Origin: Pirellulales bacterium
GTDB taxonomy: Bacteria; Planctomycetota; Planctomycetia; Pirellulales; JACPPG01
Assembly (NCBI GenBank): GCA_036499395.1
Contig: DASYDW010000134.1
Location: forward strand, 62,001 to 126,000
Length of the DNA: 64,000 nucleotides
Reading direction: 5' to 3'
Shown in pieces: positions 59,301 through 64,000 of the stretch; position 1 is the stretch's first letter, and each line of letters opens with the position of its first letter. A program made the position numbers and the translations under genes. The notes under the pieces were generated by a model that saw only the letters and a list, made by a program, of their open reading frames with translations, was not told where the DNA came from and did no database searches.

Positions 59301-60728
59301 GTAGTAGGAACCGGTCAAGTTACTCGGCACCGTAACCGTCAGCGACTGATTGTACGTGTCGCCCGATGCCAAATAGTCCGGATTCGATGCGCTGCCAATC
59401 AATATTGCGCCGGTCAACGACGTGGGACTTGTGGAAAGATAGAGATTGTCAGTCCATTGTGGTACGTCAGTAGCCCCTGTACCTGCGTTGACGACGGTCC
59501 AGGAGAACGTGGCGGTTTGGCCGGCAGTAGCAGTTGGCGGCGCTGTTACCGAAGAAACCTGCAGATCAGCGTATGGAGACAGGTAGAGAGGAAACGCCGA
59601 ACTGGCCAGAATGTCGTTGGCGGCATTAACCTCGGCAGTGCCGTTATTGGAGTTGGTTACCACTTTGATGGCGTATTGCCCACTGATCCCGTTCGGCAGC
59701 GTATAGGTGTTCGTCCGCGTATAGTTGGCTCCGGGCGAGAGGTTCTCAGGCCGCCTCAATTGCCCCAAGAACGTGTCAGTCGTGCTGCCCGCCACCTCAA
59801 GATAGACTGAGTCGGTCCAGCTTCCCGTTGTCGGACTAGTACCAATGTTGGCGACCGTCCAACTGACCGAAATGGATCGGCCCGAATAACCCTCGACCGG
59901 CGGCGTCACATCCGTGACCGCTAGGTCCGCATTCGGAGGAACCGTTGTCGCGGCGACATTGATCAGTTGCAATGCTGTCGCGCCGCTCGTGGCGTTTTGT
60001 TGTGCAACCGTTACATCCGCGGCGTTGACCACACCATCGCGGTTAAAATCCCATTGGTTGGTGATCGACACAGGGCCGGCGGCCGCGTGCCCACGCGCAG
60101 CCAGGCTATCGGTGGCGTTCACCGTGGCGTCGGTGGCGCTGTTGCCGCTCTCACCGATCGCATTGCCGAAATAGAACGTGTCGGGGCTGGTCAAACCGGT
60201 GTTGCCGTCGGCCAGTACCGTCACCTGGAGCCACTCCTTCGCAATGGCGTCATCGCCCCAGGTCAGCTCGATCCGATCCGATCCATTAACACCGGCGCCG
60301 GGTCGTACGACGACATCGGTGGGAGCGGGGCCCTGTGTCCACGTTGAGGGGTCGCTATTGTTGCCGACAAAAAACGTAAAATCGGACGCGGAGATGGACG
60401 ATGAATTGGCCAGGTTGGCCACATCCACCATGATTCCGTTGATGCCCTTGCTGTAGCTTGTGTAGTTGGCAAACGTCGCCGTTTGACCTGGAAGTAGCGC
60501 CTGCTTGTCCGTCGCTATCGCCGCATCATCGGCCGCATCATTGCCGTCGTAGTAGCTGTTGTTGTAGAAAATGTCTCGCCCGACGACGGTAGTCGGTGTC
60601 ATAGTTAACAACAAGCGAGACTCCAAGGGCTCAACAGACAATTGCGCCGAAACACGCGCTCGCTCACGCGCCCGACGTGCAGACTTGGCCCTGCCTTGCC
60701 GCCCCATTTTCGACCAAGCGTGCCCCAT
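50376..60728 (-). CDS. Giant secreted CARDB/RHS-repeat protein with terminal dockerin-like modules
   Basis: A 3450-residue extracellular-type protein. Order: basic N-terminus ending in VEPLESRLLLT (an LEPR-like planctomycete signal motif); a module of about 215 residues with a dockerin-like EF-hand segment (WDFNRDGVVNAADVTVAQQN); nine CARDB-like repeats of 110-130 residues (to about 1430), with a run of ten prolines near 925; a PPC-like and a TIG-like domain; a region of unknown fold; an RHS/YD-repeat barrel from about 1830 to 2610 (TYTYDSTGEYL type repeats); an AT-rich, atypical segment (about 2620-2800); a DPNEK-containing domain and an FN3-like domain; and a second dockerin-like module (WDYNRDGAVNGADVTIAQQN). 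AGGAGG at 60735-60740 is 6 nt from the ATG at 60728, which is preferred over the ATG at 60731. Confidence 0.85.
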   Translation of the reverse strand: MGHAWSKMGRQGRAKSARRARERARVSAQLSVEPLESRLLLTMTPTTVVGRDIFYNNSYYDGNDAADDAAIATDKQALLPGQTATFANYTSYSKGINGIMVDVANLANSSSISASDFTFFVGNNSDPSTWTQGPAPTDVVVRPGAGVNGSDRIELTWGDDAIAKEWLQVTVLADGNTGLTSPDTFYFGNAIGESGNSATDATVNATDSLAARGHAAAGPVSITNQWDFNRDGVVNAADVTVAQQNATSGATALQLINVAATTVPPNADLAVTDVTPPVEGYSGRSISVSWTVANIGTSPTTGSWTDSVYLEVAGSTTDTFLGQLRRPENLSPGANYTRTNTYTLPNGISGQYAIKVVTNSNNGTAEVNAANDILASSAFPLYLSPYADLQVSSVTAPPTATAGQTATFSWTVVNAGTGATDVPQWTDNLYLSTSPTSLTGAILIGSASNPDYLASGDTYNQSLTVTVPSNLTGSYYAIVVTNANQTQYEYVFGNNDTGASVVPVSIQAPVTPAQGFLHVQSVSVSPAPPSTVYAGSTVNVSWTVTNTGNAPITPGDDGYWDDGLALSPTPNWDGVDGYWLGGHQNSETQPLQPGNSYTSQKTISIPQGVTPGTWYIVAVPDTHYWTGGTGIGGSTTPRDQGSAALSIQIPPSPDLQVSTQLVTADIKTVTAGQPVNVTWTVVNDGFAGTSAGSWQDAVYLVSNGSTTISSGALLLGTVTHTGDLDPTESYTTTTAFKVPAGVAPGNYNILVFTDSSNVVKEYSPTYDAEANNVGPASIGTSGTLQVLAAPPTSPDLQITTLTAPTTAQAGRSMSVSWAVSNQGSGATQGSSWADTVYLSPTPSTQLSSSDILVGTFAHSGALGANANYTNTQSVTIPTSVSGSYYVVVFTDSNNAVQESAPGYDAEANNISVASTATLIAAATPPPPPPPPPPVSDLDVTSVGTPSSATAGQSVSFSWTVLNNGPNATTATQWADQVVVSQDDSLATAGDNIVVGSFTHSGALAVGASYSNSASFALPDTFSGTYYVFVTTNDDNGVSEDPGAVNTASAAFSVTPLQPADLQVATIQVPSGAESGQSPTVSWTVTNTGAGATPADETNWTDTVYLAAPGAAAPGTLVGSFIHQGALQPGDSYSQSAQISLAPFVAGTYTVMVVTDTGNAVLGDSATNNHTSMKSFVVSLTPPPDLAAGEITAPGTALAGQPMTIGWQVTNIGAGATPNAGWNDSVYLSPDQFLDPTTAVYLGTVSHTGALPAGASYTASLTTTLSANLSGPYYVFVVADSGRQVFENGATANDTAFSSTAVTVSFAPQSDLVPTAITVPATGQPGQPASAQITWTVTNNGANAAVGQWSDSVYLSTDGEFDASSLLIATVVHTGDLAPGASYVASTNAPLPAIAPGNYHLIVRTDVLNNVRESDEDNNQLTSTATIGIANVPALPLDTPTIGTIASGQNAYYAIAVPAGESLTISLNSNTANSAQVLVRFGALPTPLFFDSVLGVESNNPQQQQLSVPATQAGVYYVLVQGTGVAGSGQQYTIEAHAVGYGITGVSPSYGSTAGSATVVITGAQLSGQDEVTLQGPGGTRAASQQWWINSSTIWATFNLAGLTPGQYDVVSTQDGSVSTLSGAFTVNRGSAGALQVHVVPPGTVRPGTTGTVTIQYTNVGNTDIQAPLLEVTATNALLQAVGQSGFSSNPVEVLGINNTGPAGILPPGVTGQITLEYQAPSSQGSFQITATPISPPLPQLLAYEILVDSNPQPPIDWSFLTSARPSTITEAAWTAIVNNFLANVGTSWASYQLALDLNATYLSQLGEATDDVNQLTAFILEQAMGGFTPPVLATSQDLSLPGPGLQLGVTRQYLTSIEDRFTLGMFGYGWSTQWDTSLGVDSSGNVTILADGNVQSFTRQSSTTFVAQAGDPNTLTFDQGLYVLTAPDGTTSTYSSSGQLVNVDDTNGNTITALYTGNLLTELVHSDGDTLSFTYNAQGHVTKAVDSAGDTATYTYDSTGEYLMSVTTPQGTTSYTYSTPIQLVVLGSGPGGSTPGSSLASIAFPDGTHEYFTYDGEDRLFATSQDGNANEVTYTYEQPGEVTTTDAVGDASRTFYDDRGLVARTQDSLGNITSYAYDPSTLLVSQVTDPANQTQSFLYDKLGNLLSSTNQLGNTTLFSYGNNSRLTSMTDANGNRTSYSYDADGNLLSTTYADASTSTSTFDPEGDPLSFINQDGQAIAYTYNSRGQLATESFPDGSQYTYTYDAFGDLLTATDATGTTSFTYNSAHQLTEVDYPGGLFLKFTLDAGGRRIQMVDQTGFTTNYSYDAAGRLAGLTDGDGNPIVTYTYNAADQLTYKLNGNGTYTTYDYDADGNVLHLVNYAPDGSVNSRFDYTYNNLGLETTEATIDGTWTYSYDSTGQLMHAVFASTNPSIANQDLTYNYDAVGNRTTTVTNGVTMVYTTNNMNEYTSVGGVAYTYDKDGNLLSDGSNSYSYNALNQLTGIVNAQGVTSYTFNALGQRVASTFNGVTTTYLVDPSGTPDVVAAYDQQGSATSRYIFGAGLTSELTPTGTLYLEYDNSGSTVGLTGGPGVPITTYAYSPFGTQIGSGGGVSASNPFTFQGESGITTDDSGQLETAVGGYNASLGGFTSSMPVPTTTAGSQGPAPSIWEQMSSVLGTLKNGVDDVNKFVDSPFLDDLSDTLDKAQTIAEIPLKVDELGNDINSGNYLRAGLDDGAFFSITIGLFTAEGYFGLAGTIFEADKWIYDHPDQITSWGITALDVLDYFGYDGVQNALLEAGDYINSLSDFLGSLFGGDTGDGNCVVPRDPNEKIGPIGTGLSAFVVVNQALPYEIDFENQPSATAPAQVVTVTDQLSSSLDWRTFQLGTISFGAYTVQVPAGRSFYSTVLQLGPAQDNLVVDIDAGIDPTTGIVHWTFATIDPATNQHPVSPLEGFLPPDDPAGDGEGRLTYSVKPLAVDSSGTVISNQATITFDTQPPIDTNTVANTLDATPPTSSVVPLPATSSPSFLVSWSGQDDAGGSGLADYDVYVSINGQPYAIWQQATTQTSATFTGQAGQTYSFYSVALDNAGNVEATPAVAEATTTIPAATILGRYVFYNDSYYDGNDPTANASDDGAIAIDKQALLPGQTATFANYTSYSKGINGIMIDVSNLENADALSAADFTFKLGNSNDPSTWTTAPAPTAVILRQGAGANGSDRIELVWADGAIKDEWLQVTMLANANTGLARPDVFYFGNAVGDSGNSATDAAVNAGDSLGARSHAAAGPVPITDQWDYNRDGAVNGADVTIAQQNGTSGTAALQLISTTAGASSAIVALHDAALAEAVLAPEEPVPPETLVEASASTLALTESASPVRVLLPAAPKAISLSPELIAATAAANPVAPPIGPSGNQVVSGSPLVTGSASQPVAATVKQAATRPTVRPEYTDAALNELNDEILAPSQNFDGPIKRIGIFL
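50824..51476 (-). repeat. C-terminal copy of the duplicated dockerin-like module
   Basis: About 215 codons matching the module at 59950-60597: FYNDSYYDGND, LLPGQTATFANYTSYSKGIN, SDRIELVWADGAI, FYFGNAVGDSGNSATDAAVN and WDYNRDGAVNGADVT. The two copies are clearly homologous at protein level and diverged at DNA level. Confidence 0.85.
59950..60597 (-). repeat. N-terminal copy of the duplicated dockerin-like module
   Basis: About 215 codons matching the module at 50824-51476: FYNNSYYDGND, LLPGQTATFANYTSYSKGIN, SDRIELTWGDDAI, FYFGNAIGESGNSATDATVN and WDFNRDGVVNAADVT. It lies about 8.5 kb from the other copy, within the same reading frame. Confidence 0.85.
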
Positions 60729-60740
60729 CATCCGCCTCCT

Positions 60741-61819
60741 GAGGTCGCTAAAGTGTCACGGTAGTTCATCGCGATGGAATCACAACAGACAGGGCATCGG
60801 ACTAATCAGTCCGTAAGGCGCCCGTTCGACCGCGGCATTAGACTTTGTGTGAATTGCCAAGTCAATGCACCGCGATCTTACAAACACTGCCCTAACAGAA
60901 ACCTTACAACGCCCCCCATTATTTTCTCTTACCCGGTGGAATGCCTCAAGGAACCACCGGCAGCGACGGCGCGACACAGGGACCCGAGCAGAGGTTTCAG
61001 CCGCTGGAAAGAGGGCCAGCAGCCTCAACTCGGCTTCGGCATTTACGGCTGTTCGCGTAAATCACTGGCTGTCCAGGATGTTGGAGCCGGTCTCTTGATG
61101 CTAACCACCGGTAGCCAAGACCGGGTCTGGCGCTGCCCTCTATGTTACATATGCGCAAGACCATAAAAGCGGACAGAGAATCCGCAACAATTTTGCACAT
61201 TACGGCAATTCGACACCTGACCTATTCCGCGAACAGCCGCCGGTCGGGGGAAAGTTTCCGCCAACACAGCAAGACGGCGGCGATCCCAGGAAATGGCTGT
61301 AGCTCCTACGTCAATGAGCGGAAGGAGACTACGTACGCGCTGAATTTCTTACGGTACTACACGCATTGAACTTCGCCGTCGCCCATTTACAAAATATCGC
61401 CGTTCAACGTTCGCGATTACGTGTGGTCGTCGAGCGTGCCAGCTTGCCAAAGGGCAACGCGTGCTCGCGCTCTGCTTCGCTACGGTCCTATGGGACTCCC
61501 CCTTCCGCCCGGCGGGCGCGTCGGCTGCTTTAAGTAGCCTCTGGTGGACAGCTTCGCTGCCGGGAGGCATCTCTTAAGCGCTCGCGCTGTGACGGGGAAT
61601 TTCCCCCGCACGTTCAAGGATCAGGCCGAGCGGTGGCACGGCCTCCTCCCCGATCTTCCGCGCGGCGCTGGTCGCTTGCTTGTGCAGACCGGGTGCCCCT
61701 CCTCGCCGCCGTCCTTGAGCGTGCTCCCCCTGGTTTTTGGGCCTTCGCCCCCGTTGCCCAAAAGCATGTGCTTTTGATGCACCGGTTTTTTTTCCATTTC
61801 AAAGGGAGGAGTTTTCCAC
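60741..61819. other. Long stretch without a gene upstream of the giant gene and before ArdC
   Basis: About 1.08 kb. No frame has convincing content. The right part (about 61400-61819) is GC-rich and full of short inverted repeats. It probably holds the promoter of the giant gene (leftward) and the leader of the ArdC gene (rightward), including the hairpin at 61759. Confidence 0.5.
61759..61793 (+). promoter_or_regulatory. Palindrome plus T-run in the leader of the ArdC gene, possible attenuator
   Basis: CAAAAGCA (61759-61766), a 2-nt spacer, then TGCTTTTG (61769-61776) form a perfect stem; a run of eight T lies at 61786-61793. The T-run begins 9 bp after the stem, so a terminator role is only partly supported. 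Confidence 0.4.
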
Positions 61820-62722
61820 ATGGTTACCACCACCGATAAGGCGGCACGTCCTGACATTTACACCACGATCACCAACTGCATCATTGAGCAGCTTTCGCAG
61901 GGGACCCTGCCCTGGCGAAAGCCGTGGTCCGCCGAGCACATGGCCGGGAGAATTTCGCGGCCACTGCGCTTCAACGGGCAACCCTATTCGGGAATCAACG
62001 TGATCGTTTTGTGGATGACGGCCGAGGCGAGCGGGTTTGTGTCGCCATTTTGGCTCACGTATCGCCAATGTCAGGAGCTTGGAGGTTTCGTGAAGAAGGG
62101 AGAGCATGGCTCGCAGGTGGTTTACGCCTCGACGTTCAAAAAGAAGGAAGAGAACGACGCTGGCGAGCAGATCGAAGAGGAGATTCTGTTTCTCAAGACC
62201 TACACCGTGTTTTGTGCGGATCAGTGCGAGAGCTTGCCCAAACACTATTACCAACTCGTCGAGCCGCCCAAGGAAAAGCTGGAACGTATCGCGGCGGTTG
62301 ACCAATTTGTCGCCAACATCAAGGCGGATGTTCGCTACGGCGGAAACCAGGCGTACTACTCGCTCACGGGCGACTACGTCCAGATGCCGCCGTTTGAAAC
62401 CTTCCGCGATGCCGAATCGCAGGCGGCCACGCTCTTGCATGAGCTTGTTCATTTCACGCGGCATCCGTCACGACTCAATCGCGATTTCGGCCACAAACGT
62501 TTTGGCGACGAAGCTTACGCCGTCGAAGAATTGACCGCTGAGATCGGCAGTGCGTTTCTCTGTGCCGATTTACAGATCACGCCCGAAGTGCGGGACGATC
62601 ACGCGGCTTACATCGGGCACTGGCTGAAAGTGTTTAAGGATGATCGACGCGCAATCTTTTCGGCCGCGTCGCACGCCAGCCGAGCGGTTGATTATCTGCA
62701 CGGTCTGCAGCCCAATTCGTAA
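61820..62722 (+). CDS. ArdC-like antirestriction/zincin protein
   Basis: A 300-residue protein. The N-terminal ArdC (DUF1738) domain shows IYTTITNCIIEQLSQGTLPW, RKPWS and GINVIVLW; the C-terminal half holds the zincin motif TLLHELVHFTRHPSRL and VEELTAEIGSAFL. ArdC-type proteins from plasmids and integrative elements bind single-stranded DNA and protect incoming DNA. A GGGAGGAG site precedes the ATG at 61820. It marks this end of the window as mobile-element DNA. Confidence 0.87.
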   Translation: MVTTTDKAARPDIYTTITNCIIEQLSQGTLPWRKPWSAEHMAGRISRPLRFNGQPYSGINVIVLWMTAEASGFVSPFWLTYRQCQELGGFVKKGEHGSQVVYASTFKKKEENDAGEQIEEEILFLKTYTVFCADQCESLPKHYYQLVEPPKEKLERIAAVDQFVANIKADVRYGGNQAYYSLTGDYVQMPPFETFRDAESQAATLLHELVHFTRHPSRLNRDFGHKRFGDEAYAVEELTAEIGSAFLCADLQITPEVRDDHAAYIGHWLKVFKDDRRAIFSAASHASRAVDYLHGLQPNS

Positions 62723-62793
62723 CCATTGCGTCGAGCCCGGTCGCTCATCGAGCGGGCTCTTTATCGCTCAAAGATCGTAGGAGACTTAACCTC

Positions 62794-63024
62794 ATGTTTT
62801 ATATCCTTTGCCCCTTTTGCCACGCGAAGCTTGAGATCCCGGCTGACGCCATCGGACTTACTCGAACCGATCTTTACAACGTCATTCATTGCGATGAATG
62901 CAACATGAGCTTTGACTACGACGACGAGGAGATCGCGGCCGACACAGTTTTTGATAAAAGCATCCTGCCTGGTGAATTGCCAACCACCTCTGACGATTTA
63001 TGGTCAGACCAACGCCGCCTGTGA
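62794..63024 (+). CDS. Zinc-ribbon mini-protein
   Basis: A 76-residue protein with two CxxC pairs (LCPFCHAKL, HCDECNMSF) and an acidic C-terminal half (YDDEEIAADTVFD). It starts at the ATG at 62794, 71 bp after the ArdC-like stop, and is likely a small DNA- or protein-binding factor. No family is recognised. Confidence 0.65.
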   Translation: MFYILCPFCHAKLEIPADAIGLTRTDLYNVIHCDECNMSFDYDDEEIAADTVFDKSILPGELPTTSDDLWSDQRRL

Positions 63025-63183
63025 AGCATGCCACGATTCACAAACGGTAGTGGCCGCATTACCGGAACTTATCAACGTAACATAGGCCCTCATTTCGAGG
63101 GGCGTCGTATGCGTTTCAGGATATCTAAGCTATTCTTTACGCACTGTGTTTTTATTAACCGTTGACCAGGGGGAAAACGAACC

Positions 63184-63474
63184 ATGGCACGTACGAAGGT
63201 GAATAAAGCAGCCAAGATCAGGGAGACGTTTGAACGTCTCGGTCCAGGCGCCCGTCCGAAAGATGTGATCGCCGACTTGGCTGCCGCCAAAATCGAGGTC
63301 TCATCGGCGCAGGTGAGCAACATCAAGGCAACGATGGGCGGGAATGGCCGCGGCAAGGGGAAGTCGGGCTCGATTTCCATCGAGGATCTATTGAACGCGA
63401 AGAAGTTCATTGCTTCCCTCGGTTCTGTAGAACGAGCGCAAAACGCACTGGCGGCTTTGGCGAAGCTGCAATAG
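63184..63474 (+). CDS. Small basic protein with helix-turn-helix-like N-terminus
   Basis: A 96-residue protein beginning ARTKVNKAAKIRETFERLG, with a KDVIADLAAAKIEVSSAQVSNIKATMG segment that could form a helix-turn-helix, a glycine/lysine-rich linker and a helical tail (FIASLGSVERAQNALAALA). The composition suggests DNA binding. An AGGGGG site lies upstream of the ATG. No family is recognised. Confidence 0.62.
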   Translation: MARTKVNKAAKIRETFERLGPGARPKDVIADLAAAKIEVSSAQVSNIKATMGGNGRGKGKSGSISIEDLLNAKKFIASLGSVERAQNALAALAKLQ

Positions 63475-63896
63475 CACCGGCCAGGAAACGCTTCACAAAG
63501 CCGCACGGATTGCGGCTTTTCTTTTGCGCTGCGTCGCGTCGAGCATCGCGCTCATTCTGCAGAATGGGCGGAACTCAGGCCGAAATCGGCTGTTTTCTTG
63601 CTCGTTCAGTAAAATTCCGTGCTCGCCCTGCGCTCGCTTCTCAACCTTTGAAGGAACGCCTTTATCACCTAGAATGGCTCGTAATCCGTCGCCGCAATGC
63701 GATGGTGACAATTTGAATTGACGCGCGAGCGTCAAGACGCTGCCCCACGGAAAACCGGCAAAGTTTATTGGGAAAGCAGTGCCTTGTGCCGCGCCCCGAA
63801 AGGGGCGTCGGCCAGGGTGCGCTTCCCATGCCCCTTGCCGGGGGTTCCGTGGGCGTCCTTGGTTCGACGCCCTCTTTACTTTTCGGGAACCCGGCC
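63475..63896. other. Region without a convincing gene, leader of the last gene
   Basis: About 420 bp. Competing short frames on both strands are present, none supported. A CCCCGAAAGGGG hairpin lies at 63796-63807 upstream of the gene starting at 63897. Confidence 0.45.
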
Positions 63897-64000
63897 ATGA
63901 CCAAGCATCCGGCCAGCGCGCTCGGCGATCACGCCGATTTCTTGCCAGAGCTTCCTCTCGCTGGCGAAAGCTGGCGGATGATCTTCGGCCATCTGCGCCT
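63897..64000 (+). CDS. Start of a gene cut by the window edge
   Basis: An open frame from the ATG at 63897 to the end of the window, translating to MTKHPASALGDHADFLPEL and onward for 34 residues. No function can be assigned from the visible part. It is supported only by the open frame and by its place in the same-strand series after ArdC. Confidence 0.4.
   Translation, partial: MTKHPASALGDHADFLPELPLAGESWRMIFGHLR

Noticed and set aside
63493..63735. 80-codon minus-strand frame with a protein-like phrase
   Set aside because: No ribosome site or family support, and competing frames exist on the other strand; left as non-coding.

Overview
The window is GC-rich bacterial DNA that most resembles a planctomycete of the Pirellulales kind. 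That inference rests on PEP-CTERM secreted proteins, a signal-like motif ending SRLLL at the start of a giant CARDB/RHS protein, a secreted cyclase-fold protein with a CxxCHH motif, and loosely packed housekeeping genes with few long operons. It is drawn from gene content only; there is no rRNA in the window.

Positions 1-32430 look like ordinary chromosome. A fatty-acid beta-oxidation cluster opens the window (hydroxyacyl-CoA dehydrogenase cut by the left edge, thiolase, acyl-CoA synthetase, acyl-CoA dehydrogenase). It is followed by a strong terminator, ispD, a secreted cyclase-fold protein, an amidohydrolase, hisE-hisG, miaA, a PEP-CTERM protein, aspS, a redoxin-like lipoprotein without the usual cysteines, an HD phosphohydrolase, an esterase, several secreted or membrane proteins, an ACT-domain protein, a thioesterase, a TIM-barrel epimerase, a DUF1328 mini-protein, a penicillin-acylase homologue, a macro-domain protein, a beta-helix protein and a flippase-like membrane protein.

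At 32431 a tRNA-Ala(GGC) gene marks a boundary. The stop codon of a large serine recombinase lies inside the 3' end of this tRNA, as expected at one end of an integrated element. To its right, 34.2-40.2 kb holds a FRG-domain protein and a tightly coupled minus-strand gene train: SprT-like protease, DUF1232 protein, ParB, VirD4/TraG-like coupling ATPase, membrane protein and five small ORFs, several joined by TGATG or ATGA overlaps. Its upstream region carries repeated TTGGGACA/TGTCCCAA motifs, including a perfect palindrome. Next come a 1222-residue NACHT ATPase with a helical-repeat C-terminus (candidate defence protein), a small divergent gene, a tyrosine recombinase, and a vapBC-type toxin-antitoxin pair. 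An IS1380-type element follows whose transposase has lost an internal segment and is frameshifted; its terminal inverted repeats are recognisable.

Positions 49.4-60.7 kb hold a small PEP-CTERM protein and one giant gene (3450 residues) encoding nine CARDB-like repeats, a TIG-like domain, an RHS/YD-repeat barrel and a dockerin-like module present once at each end. The last 4 kb again looks mobile-element-like: an ArdC-type antirestriction/zincin protein, a zinc-ribbon mini-protein, a small basic protein and the start of another gene. No second copy of the tRNA 3' end was found by eye, so the far end of the element, if it is one element, lies beyond the window.
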